5,174 nucleotides of DNA from Crocinitomicaceae bacterium. Lineage in GTDB: Bacteria; Bacteroidota; Bacteroidia; Flavobacteriales_D; Sanyastnellaceae. The notes under the pieces were generated by a model. That model worked only from the letters and a program-made list of their open reading frames with translations. It ran no database searches and had not been told where the DNA came from. The DNA is taken from NCBI GenBank assembly GCA_020848015.1, contig JADLBA010000127.1, positions 1 through 5,174 on the forward strand. Reading direction: 5' to 3'. The position numbers were made by a program, and so were the translations under genes. Within the stretch, counting starts at the first letter, position 1; each line of letters begins with the position of its first letter. Below are positions 1 to 5,174 of the stretch, one piece after another.

Positions 1-1957
1 GTACGGTCGAAGGATATAATCTTTCTTCTCCTGACATATCATCTGGAACATCTTCATCATCATCATTTATTTGGCTATCGCCGAACGATTGTTCGGTTGA
101 TAATACTCTATCCTCCTCTTTATTTCCAATATAGAGAATTGGCCTATTCTTTTCACGGAAGAGAAGAGAGTAATTTCCATTAATTTTATTAAACTGGTAG
201 TCTTTTGGGCTACGGGTGAAATTTGAAAGCACACTTGTCCTGGTAAAATACCGGTAGTGGATAGTAGTATCAATAGCACTGATCGCACTGTCAACAGTTG
301 CAAGATACCGGTTATCCGTGCCCGAAGAATTCGCCAGATAAGTAAAATGCCGGTGGCTGTAACCCGCAGGGTGATGCTCATCGATAGAAGCGGTTGCGGT
401 GATGCGCTCCAGTTTTTCCTTACGGTCGTTCAGGTCAAAAATATAGATGTCCTTTTCCATTGGATACAGATCAATCGGCACATCCTTTCTCAGTGTATCA
501 TCATATCTGTTAGATGCAAAAATAATTCTCGCATCATCTTCAATAAACCGGGGCTGAAGATCATCAAATACGTCGTTGGTTAGTTGCTCCTGGTTATTTC
601 CCACCACTTGGTAGAGATAGAGATCAGTGTGCCCCCTTGTAGCTCCGCTGAAAATAATTTTTTTCCCGTCTTTGCTGTAGTCCATATCGAGCACTTTTTC
701 TATATGGAATAACTCCTTCAGGGAATGTCTTTTCTCTTCCAGATAATAGTTTCCGATAAATGCCCTGCCTCTTTTTTCAATTATATAGGTGAGAACACTA
801 CTGGTCGGATGCCAGGAAAGAACGGGAAAACTATCGTCAATGATCCGGTCTATTCTGTATTCGCGTTTCAGTATTCTTCGGGTCTTTCCTGTTGCTACAT
901 CGTAGAGCCAGATTTTATACTGCCCAAGCTCGTTGGACACATAGGCAATGTGCTTCCCATCCGGCGAGAGTCTGAATTGAGAATAACTGTATTTCTTTTT
1001 GTATCTAACCTTCAAATCCCCCATCATCTTTTGTTCCTTTCTCCATTTCTTCAGTTGCTGCTTATCTGTGGTGGCTGTGGGAAGTTCAGGAGAACCGGGA
1101 ATTTTTTCCTGTGGGCTTTTCCCATACTTATCCTTGTAGTAATTTATAAAATCTTTTGTAACGGCATCTACTGAAAGTCCGAGGACAAACAAAAAACCAC
1201 TTTCCACATTTCGGCTCACACGCGACATATAGAGAATATTGGGAACTACATTTTCACCGTACACCTCTGCTATATATCGCCAGAAAGCCTGTCCCCCAAG
1301 AGATGCATCATTGCCATAAAGCCTGTTCAACGACCTGAACTTCCCTGATAGAACAAGATCTTTCATAAAGACTTCCGCCTCTTTATTCTCACCGTTCGCA
1401 GCATAATGAATGATTCCATCTTCATACCACGTAGGCATGGAAAGAAGTGTGGAGCTTTTCAACACTTCCTTCCAGTCTCCCCCATACATCATCTGGTTGA
1501 AGATCACTTTCGAAAGATTTTCACGTATTTGTTTTTCCAGTGCAGCGTGGTTCCCTTCGTAATAAATGAACATCTTGTTGCCCATTATTCGGGCAGTACC
1601 TCCGATATTGTATTGGTCATCGTTAGAAATGCCAACGTTATTCTGCCTGAATTCGCTTTGTTTAAGGTAAGACACAACTTGTATCCGGTCATCGAGCACA
1701 AAATCATAAAATTTCTGTATTCGCCCGAGATTGTTTTCACATGAACGAAGCGTGTAATTAGCAAGAGGCTCGCCCCCTATATAATAATATACATCAAAGT
1801 GATCTCCGGGGTAGTAAAACCAGTCAAAATCACGATACTGCACACGATTTTTGCCAAATTCTACATTGGTGCCCTGGTAAAACTGAGAGTAACTTCCCAA
1901 GGAAACTGCTGTTAACAAAACAGCCGTCAAAATTTTGAATACTATCCGGGATGCCAT
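1..1957 (-). CDS. TolB-like exported protein: signal peptide, degenerate peptidase-MA-like domain, PD40 beta-propeller (partial, C-terminus off the left edge)
   Basis: I translated this frame by hand from 1957 to the window edge and found no stop, giving 652 residues. The ATG at 1957 begins a signal peptide: R4/K8, hydrophobic residues 9-21, and a likely signal peptidase I site S-Y-S|Q at 24/25. An in-frame GTG two codons upstream is an alternative start. Residues about 30-290 resemble the N-terminal domain of Bacteroidetes 'translocation protein TolB' homologues. It has a gluzincin-like helix NQMMYGG (154-160) and the downstream strand motif PTWYEDG (175-181), but no HExxH, so it is probably not catalytic. 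A lysine-rich linker (about 295-326) leads into PD40/WD40-like blades: LSPDGKHIAYVS near 330, SKDGKKIIFSG at 428-438, RIIFASNR at 477-484 and FTYLANSSG near 540. The visible part ends in an acidic stretch (DDDEDVPDD, about 630-640). Family members I recall are about 1,000 residues or more, so a third or more is unseen, possibly an outer-membrane barrel. The protein is exported and probably acts in the periplasm or outer membrane. Its substrate or partner is unknown. Confidence 0.85.
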   Translation of the reverse strand, partial: MASRIVFKILTAVLLTAVSLGSYSQFYQGTNVEFGKNRVQYRDFDWFYYPGDHFDVYYYIGGEPLANYTLRSCENNLGRIQKFYDFVLDDRIQVVSYLKQSEFRQNNVGISNDDQYNIGGTARIMGNKMFIYYEGNHAALEKQIRENLSKVIFNQMMYGGDWKEVLKSSTLLSMPTWYEDGIIHYAANGENKEAEVFMKDLVLSGKFRSLNRLYGNDASLGGQAFWRYIAEVYGENVVPNILYMSRVSRNVESGFLFVLGLSVDAVTKDFINYYKDKYGKSPQEKIPGSPELPTATTDKQQLKKWRKEQKMMGDLKVRYKKKYSYSQFRLSPDGKHIAYVSNELGQYKIWLYDVATGKTRRILKREYRIDRIIDDSFPVLSWHPTSSVLTYIIEKRGRAFIGNYYLEEKRHSLKELFHIEKVLDMDYSKDGKKIIFSGATRGHTDLYLYQVVGNNQEQLTNDVFDDLQPRFIEDDARIIFASNRYDDTLRKDVPIDLYPMEKDIYIFDLNDRKEKLERITATASIDEHHPAGYSHRHFTYLANSSGTDNRYLATVDSAISAIDTTIHYRYFTRTSVLSNFTRSPKDYQFNKINGNYSLLFREKNRPILYIGNKEEDRVLSTEQSFGDSQINDDDEDVPDDMSGEERLYPSTV

Positions 1958-2090
1958 TTTCACGAGGGCTAATTTAATCCGAGTTGAACTCTGAAGCACT
2001 ATCAAAAAGGGGGAACGTCGAGCATTTTTCAAACCGGAATGGAAGAGCTATGCTACGTCTTTCCCATATTCGCCGAAAATTCCGGATAAG
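1958..2090. promoter_or_regulatory. Divergent intergenic spacer between the TolB-like gene and the MBL hydrolase gene
   Basis: This 133-bp spacer must hold the promoters for both divergent genes. I find no exact TAnnTTTG box in either direction. The nearest match is TAAATTAG on the minus strand (1976-1969, one mismatch), 11 nt before the TolB-like ATG, with no well-spaced upstream TTG. On the plus strand no convincing -7 box precedes 2091. The only visible structure is the inverted repeat described separately. There is no sign of a small gene. Confidence 0.4.
2034..2085. repeat. 7-bp inverted repeat CCGGAAT / ATTCCGG upstream of the MBL hydrolase gene
   Basis: CCGGAAT at 2034-2040 is exactly complementary in reverse to ATTCCGG at 2079-2085, with 38 nt between the arms. 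The right arm also belongs to an imperfect 13-bp palindrome, CCGAAAATTCCGG (2073-2085, one mismatched pair), that ends five bases before the ATG at 2091. It could be a pair of operator half-sites or a weak structure in the 5' leader. The arms are short enough that chance is quite possible, and no regulator is encoded nearby. Confidence 0.25.
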
Positions 2091-2729
2091 ATGAAAATCG
2101 TGTTTTTTACATTCAATCCATTTCAGGAAAACACTTACCTTCTCTCCGATGATTCAGGTGCTTGCGTTATCATTGACCCGGGTATGTCTAATGAGTCGGA
2201 AAACGAAGAGTTATTCGGGTTTATCCGGAAAGAGAAACTCCAACCAAAGATGATTCTGAATACCCATTGTCACATAGACCATGTGCTGGGGAACCGCGCT
2301 TGTGTGGAAGAATATAGTATCCCGTTAAAGTACCATGCCCTTGAGGCGAAAGTATTAGCCAGCGCTCCTGCTGCCAGCCTGATATGGAATATCCCTTACA
2401 AACCTTCACCGGAGGCCACGGTTTTTTTGAGCGAAAAAGAGGTGGTTTCTTTTGGTGCTGTGAACCTTGAAATTCGTTTTACTCCGGGACATGCGCCCGG
2501 ACATATCGTATTTATTGATCACGTGTCGAAATCCGTTTTGTCTGGAGATGTGCTTTTCAGAGAAAGTATAGGAAGAACAGACCTACCAGGATCCAATGCC
2601 GACGACCTGATGAAATCCATTCTCACAAAGATTTACTCTTTACCCGATGACTATATGGTTTACCCCGGACATGGCCCAGTTACCACCATTGGTTGGGAAA
2701 AACAACACAATCCTTTTGTCAGACCATGA
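2091..2729 (+). CDS. MBL-fold metallohydrolase, glyoxalase II / YcbL type
   Basis: This 212-residue cytosolic protein is a single-domain metallo-beta-lactamase-fold hydrolase. The full dinuclear metal site is present: T-H-C-H-I-D-H with H59, H61, D63 and H64; H134 in TPGHAPGH; the bridging D153 in LSGDVLF; and H194 in YPGHGP. The segment FRESIGRTDLPGS (156-168) and the C-terminal NPFVRP are typical of the short YcbL-like branch related to hydroxyacylglutathione hydrolase. The C-terminal helical glutathione-binding domain of classical glyoxalase II is absent. Such enzymes hydrolyse thioesters such as S-lactoylglutathione-type compounds, but the true substrate varies and cannot be read here. 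A persulfide dioxygenase-like activity is less likely, given the short length. ATG 2091 is the first in-frame ATG and is preceded only by a weak GGA. The gene is divergent from the TolB-like gene and converges on cdd with a 10-bp gap. Confidence 0.93.
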   Translation: MKIVFFTFNPFQENTYLLSDDSGACVIIDPGMSNESENEELFGFIRKEKLQPKMILNTHCHIDHVLGNRACVEEYSIPLKYHALEAKVLASAPAASLIWNIPYKPSPEATVFLSEKEVVSFGAVNLEIRFTPGHAPGHIVFIDHVSKSVLSGDVLFRESIGRTDLPGSNADDLMKSILTKIYSLPDDYMVYPGHGPVTTIGWEKQHNPFVRP

Positions 2730-2739
2730 TCAAGTCATA

Positions 2740-3228
2740 TCAGGCGGATAGTCCTGGCTCATGAAAGTGAAAAGGAAGAAGCGTTTTGATACCGGTAACG
2801 ATCATGATCTTGCCAGACTGACCCTGTAATATGACCCGGATAAGGCTGTCCTGGTTCACTTCATATTCCAGCATTGCCTGCCGGCACGAACCACACGGCG
2901 CTACCGGCCTGTCCATCGAAAAGTTCTGGGCTTCCGCTGTTATTGCCACAGTTTCTATCGCCATACCAGGATATTTTGACCCTGCATAAAAGAAAGCAAC
3001 TCGCTCAGCACACAGTCCGTTAGGATAAGCTACATTTTCCTGATTGCTCCCGGAAATAATTTCTCCGTTTTCTAATCTCAGCGCTGCGCCGACCTGAAAT
3101 TTTGAATATGGGGCATAGGCCGTTTTTACCGCATCCTTGGCTTTAGCAAGAAGTTCCTGGTCGCCCTGTAAAAGTTCTTCTGCCGAATCATAGGTAACGG
3201 CTTCCAGTTGTATTGATAACTTTTCCAT
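2740..3228 (-). CDS. cdd: Cytidine deaminase (homotetrameric type)
   Basis: Cytidine deaminase converts cytidine and deoxycytidine to uridine and deoxyuridine plus ammonia in pyrimidine salvage, in the cytosol. The 162-residue product contains the whole signature. FQVGAAL (44-50) and N62/E64 in SNQEN bind the nucleoside. C73-A-E75 gives a zinc ligand and the catalytic glutamate. P-C112-G-S-C115 supplies the other two zinc cysteines. Three cysteine ligands and the short length place it in the homotetrameric class rather than the longer E. coli type. It carries roughly 20 extra N-terminal residues compared with the Bacillus enzyme. The C-terminal LLPFHF resembles the usual LLP-x-x-F ending. The open frame continues 24 codons upstream to a TTG at 3300, but ATG 3228 is chosen: the extension is a chance hydrophobic peptide and overlaps an exact TAnnTTTG box. 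The gene is divergent from the VTC gene and converges on the MBL gene, so it is probably monocistronic. Confidence 0.95.
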   Translation of the reverse strand: MEKLSIQLEAVTYDSAEELLQGDQELLAKAKDAVKTAYAPYSKFQVGAALRLENGEIISGSNQENVAYPNGLCAERVAFFYAGSKYPGMAIETVAITAEAQNFSMDRPVAPCGSCRQAMLEYEVNQDSLIRVILQGQSGKIMIVTGIKTLLPFHFHEPGLSA

Positions 3229-3236
3229 ATTTTGGG

Positions 3237-3244
3237 CAAACCTA
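3237..3244 (-). promoter_or_regulatory. Bacteroidetes -7 promoter box for cdd (TAGGTTTG)
   Basis: The minus strand reads TAGGTTTG, an exact match to the Bacteroidetes -7 consensus TAnnTTTG, with 8 nt between its last base and the cdd ATG. The closest upstream TTG (3262-3260) leaves 15 nt, shorter than the roughly 19-nt spacing usual for the -33 element, so that half is weak. If functional, transcription would start only a few bases before the ATG, giving a nearly leaderless message. Confidence 0.5.
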
Positions 3245-3287
3245 CATGAAAAAAGAAGACAAAGCATCATGTAAAGCAGGCTATCAG

Positions 3288-3295
3288 TACCTTTG
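3288..3295 (+). promoter_or_regulatory. Bacteroidetes -7 promoter box for the VTC-DUF4956 unit (TACCTTTG)
   Basis: TACCTTTG is an exact TAnnTTTG match on the plus strand, with 9 nt between its last base and the GTG at 3305. No TTG lies at the usual -33 distance. The box overlaps the TTG codon at 3293. If it is real, that TTG cannot be the translation start, and GTG 3305 or ATG 3359 must be used. Its placement nearly mirrors the cdd box on the other strand. Confidence 0.45.
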
Positions 3296-3304
3296 TTCAA
3301 GTTA

Positions 3305-4063
3305 GTGGAACCTATTAACCAAATATTAAATAGCTATCAGCCTATCTCCCTTGATGAAATGGATAGGGTTGTGCTAATGGACAGGACAGATACTAAATTT
3401 ATGCTATCGGTTTCCAAACTGCAATACATTCTGCCTTTATTGCCGGGTGACTATTATATATTAGACATCAATGGCATCAGGCAGAGTCGCTATGAAACAC
3501 TCTATTATGATTCTCCCGATTTTATTTTCTACCAGCGACATCATAGCGGAAAAAAAAACAGGTTAAAAATCCGTAAGCGCTCCTATATAGACAGCAACCT
3601 TACCTTCCTTGAAGTTAAATTCAAGAGCAACAAGGACAGAACAATAAAAAACAGAATACAATTATCTGCTATTTATGAAGCGCTTGATCAGCAATCGCAT
3701 GACTTCATTCGCAGCAAATCAGCATTTTGTGAAAATCTGGTACCCACTGTATGGAATACATTTACACGTATTACACTAGTAAGCAAATCATTCAGCGAGA
3801 GGATAACCATTGATATTGACCTTGTTTTTAGAAATCATTCAGTTACAGTGGGCTTACCTAATGTTGCAATCATTGAGGTCAAGCAGTCGAGATTCAGTAG
3901 AAATTCACCAATAATGTCTATTTTAAAAAAATCAATGGTTCGACCGGAAGGCATCAGCAAGTATTGTCTCGGAGTGGCGTTACTGAAAAAAAATATTAAA
4001 ATAAACGCATTTAAAACTAAACTAAAAAAAATAAAGAAAATAGAAGATGGAATGGCTGCGTGA
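3305..4063 (+). CDS. VTC-domain polyphosphate polymerase-like protein
   Basis: This protein of about 252 residues belongs to the VTC/CYTH (triphosphate tunnel) group, whose eukaryotic member Vtc4 polymerises ATP gamma-phosphate into polyphosphate. Charged tunnel motifs appear in family order (numbered from GTG 3305): PISLDEM (13-19), RTDTKF with R27 and K31, RYETLYYD (63-69), RLKIRKR with R86, K88 and R90, FLEVKFK with E103 and K105, KNR near 115-117, R155, the IDIDL acidic pair D170/D172, and IIEVKQSR with E191/K193. No transmembrane segment or signal peptide is seen, so it is cytosolic, with a lysine-rich C-terminal tail (about 228-247). The start is uncertain: TTG 3293 is the longest, GTG 3305 fits the -7 box and keeps PISLDEM, and ATG 3359 would cut into that conserved region. 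An in-frame TAA at 3272 blocks any longer form. The 3' end overlaps the DUF4956 gene by 17 nt. The gene looks more AT-rich than its neighbours. Catalytic activity is inferred from the family. Confidence 0.88.
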   Translation: MEPINQILNSYQPISLDEMDRVVLMDRTDTKFMLSVSKLQYILPLLPGDYYILDINGIRQSRYETLYYDSPDFIFYQRHHSGKKNRLKIRKRSYIDSNLTFLEVKFKSNKDRTIKNRIQLSAIYEALDQQSHDFIRSKSAFCENLVPTVWNTFTRITLVSKSFSERITIDIDLVFRNHSVTVGLPNVAIIEVKQSRFSRNSPIMSILKKSMVRPEGISKYCLGVALLKKNIKINAFKTKLKKIKKIEDGMAA

Positions 4064-4808
4064 TCTTTTTTCGGCTCCGCTTGGAGGACATTTTTTTCCG
4101 CTTTTACAGGACGCGGCTCAGTCCATTACCCAGGAAGCCACCGACGCAAAGGAAAAATTCAAACCGTTGGGGGGTGTCAAAATACTTAATATGGAAGACT
4201 TGCTCGGACTGATTATCAGGCTGGGAATTCACTTAGGATTTGTCCTCCTTCTCGTGAGGTTGATATACTACCCCATTGCCAAGAGAAAGGATTTTCTCTT
4301 TACTTATTTCTTGTTCAGCACATCTATTTTTCTGATGTGTTTCCTGTTGGAAAGTGTAAAACTTGAGATGGGATTTGCGCTGGGACTTTTTGCTGTTTTT
4401 GGGATCATCCGTTATCGTACCGATGCCATACCGATCAAGGAAATGACCTATCTTTTTATTGTTATAGGAATGTCGGTAATGAATGCATTAATCAACAAGA
4501 AAATATCACTCGCAGAATTGATTTTCGCGAATTTAGTGATCATCGGACTTACATACGGCCTTGAAAAAATCTGGCTGATCCGACACGAGTCTCAAAAACT
4601 CATCATTTATGATAACATTGAAATGATCCAACAGGGAAGACGACAAGATCTGATGGATGATTTGAAATTGAGAACAGGAATAAAGATCAACAGGGTAGAA
4701 ATCGGCAGAGTAGATTTTTTACGAGACATCGTAATGATCAAAATATTTTTCTACGAAGACGAACAGCCAGGACAGATGGATGACTCATTTTCAAACCAGG
4801 AATTTTAA
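4047..4808 (+). CDS. DUF4956 multi-pass membrane protein, partner of the VTC-domain protein
   Basis: This 253-residue protein is recognisable as DUF4956 by the block FALGLFAVFGIIRYRTD (110-126) followed by IKEMTYLFIVIGMS (130-143). A hydrophilic N-terminal stretch of about 50 residues precedes hydrophobic segments at about 52-75, 84-102, 108-122, 134-148 and 156-172, so four or five membrane passes. A soluble C-terminal domain (about 180-240) follows, with a TGIKINRVEIGRVDFLRD stretch and a beta-rich IVMIKIFFY, suggesting a small alpha/beta fold. Its biochemical function is not known to me. The ATG lies inside the last codons of the VTC gene (17-nt overlap), which implies an operon and translational coupling. 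The DNA just before it is very A-rich, including an A8 run, as is common before starts in this phylum. DUF4956 genes next to VTC-domain genes are, as I recall, a recurrent arrangement, so it may anchor the polymerase or pass its product through the membrane. It converges on ispF with a 37-bp gap and no clear terminator. Confidence 0.9.
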   Translation: MEWLRDLFSAPLGGHFFPLLQDAAQSITQEATDAKEKFKPLGGVKILNMEDLLGLIIRLGIHLGFVLLLVRLIYYPIAKRKDFLFTYFLFSTSIFLMCFLLESVKLEMGFALGLFAVFGIIRYRTDAIPIKEMTYLFIVIGMSVMNALINKKISLAELIFANLVIIGLTYGLEKIWLIRHESQKLIIYDNIEMIQQGRRQDLMDDLKLRTGIKINRVEIGRVDFLRDIVMIKIFFYEDEQPGQMDDSFSNQEF

Positions 4809-4845
4809 TTATTTAATCCGGCAATGAATGAGAAGAAAGGAAGCA

Positions 4846-5174
4846 TCAATCACGATGAATGAGGGTCACCGCGTGTGCGATAATACCGTCTTCACTTCCA
4901 ACAAAACCAAGCCTCTCTCCCGTAGTTGCTTTTATTGAAATCTGACTCACGGAAATACCTGCTGAGGAGGCTATCGCCTCTTTCATACCCTGTGCATGAG
5001 CCATTATCTTTGGTTTTTCCAATGATACAACAGCATCAATATTTCCGATTTCCCATCCTTGTTCTTTCAACAGAATGGACGTTCGGTTCAGCAATATTTT
5101 TGAATCAATACCCTTAAACTCGGATAATGTATCGGGAAAGTGAACACCAATATCACCCAGATCCGCTGCCCCTA
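4846..5174 (-). CDS. ispF: 2-C-methyl-D-erythritol 2,4-cyclodiphosphate synthase (partial, N-terminus off the right edge)
   Basis: IspF catalyses the fifth step of the MEP pathway, cyclising CDP-methylerythritol 2-phosphate to methylerythritol 2,4-cyclodiphosphate with release of CMP, as a cytosolic trimer. The last 108 residues are visible, beginning at the equivalent of about residue 50 of the roughly 159-residue E. coli enzyme. Recognisable blocks are GAADLGDIGVHFPDT, which carries the aspartates matching D56 and D63, then KGIDS, then EKPKIMAHAQGM, and the signature KATTGERLGFVGSEDGIIAHAV, whose glutamate matches the conserved E135. The zinc ligands (D8, H10, H42 in E. coli) lie outside the window. 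The frame is open to the edge, so the TTG at 5094 is an internal codon and not a start. The stop is at 4846-4848. The gene converges with the DUF4956 gene. Confidence 0.95.
   Translation of the reverse strand, partial: GAADLGDIGVHFPDTLSEFKGIDSKILLNRTSILLKEQGWEIGNIDAVVSLEKPKIMAHAQGMKEAIASSAGISVSQISIKATTGERLGFVGSEDGIIAHAVTLIHRD

Noticed and set aside
67..1744. Open frames of 100-150 codons at 67-381 (minus) and at 257-583, 725-1174 and 1406-1744 (plus).
   Set aside because: All overlap the continuous 652-codon minus-strand frame, which has a signal peptide and recognisable PD40 blades. Their translations show no family motifs.
2221..2409. 62-codon minus-strand frame inside the MBL hydrolase gene.
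   Set aside because: It is antisense to a region encoding conserved metal-binding residues and has no recognisable motif.
2730..2739. Possible terminator or site between the convergent MBL and cdd genes.
   Set aside because: Only 10 bp separate the stop codons and no hairpin with a T-run is visible in the spacer or adjoining coding ends.
3229..3300. N-terminal extension of cytidine deaminase to TTG 3300, which reads like a lipoprotein signal peptide (LLYMMLCLLFSC).
   Set aside because: Cytidine deaminase is a cytosolic enzyme, the start codon is a poor TTG, and the exact -7 box at 3244-3237 lies inside the extension. The hydrophobic peptide is a translation of promoter DNA.
3550..3559. A9 run followed by C in the VTC gene, which contains the slippery heptamer A AAA AAC in the zero frame.
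   Set aside because: A -1 shift would meet a TAA within a few codons, so no fusion or alternative domain would be made, and I see no clear downstream stimulatory structure. Lys-Lys-Asn coding in an AT-rich gene explains it.
4809..4845. Possible bidirectional terminator between the DUF4956 gene and ispF.
   Set aside because: The sequence is AT-rich but has no stem of useful length; the best pairing attempt breaks after three base pairs.
4926..5117. 63-codon plus-strand frame opposite ispF.
   Set aside because: It lies opposite conserved IspF sequence and shows no domain.

Overview
The window looks like chromosomal DNA of a member of the Bacteroidota (Bacteroidetes). The evidence is a TolB-like propeller protein of a Bacteroidetes-type family with a signal peptide ending in S-Y-S|Q, two exact TAnnTTTG boxes (the -7 element of this phylum) upstream of starts, weak or absent Shine-Dalgarno sequences, and A-rich DNA before one start. 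I see no mobile element, tRNA, rRNA or CRISPR array. The genes are tightly packed, and the genus cannot be named from the sequence.

Layout, left to right: (1) On the minus strand, running off the left edge, are the first 652 residues of a large exported protein. It has a signal peptide, a degenerate peptidase-MA-like domain and a PD40/TolB-type beta-propeller. No long open reading frame appears here unless the frame is followed to the window edge, because the gene has no stop inside the window. (2) A 133-bp divergent spacer. (3) On the plus strand, a compact metallo-beta-lactamase-fold hydrolase of the glyoxalase II/YcbL type. (4) On the minus strand, convergent with it and only 10 bp away, a cytidine deaminase (cdd). 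(5) A short divergent spacer of about 76 bp with an exact TAnnTTTG box facing each way. (6) On the plus strand, an overlapping two-gene unit: a VTC-domain polyphosphate polymerase-like protein followed by a DUF4956 membrane protein. (7) On the minus strand, running off the right edge, the C-terminal two thirds of ispF of the MEP isoprenoid pathway.

Most of the window is housekeeping: pyrimidine salvage, isoprenoid synthesis, a thioester or glyoxalase-type hydrolase, and an envelope protein. The most interesting part is the VTC-DUF4956 pair. A cytosolic triphosphate-tunnel enzyme is translationally coupled to a multi-pass membrane protein that may resemble MgtC in layout. By analogy with the yeast VTC complex this could be a membrane-attached polyphosphate synthesis or translocation module distinct from PPK1/PPK2. 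That function is inferred. The second point of interest is the pair of mirror-image -7 boxes in the cdd/VTC spacer, which predicts nearly leaderless transcripts in both directions and changes the likely start codon of the VTC gene.
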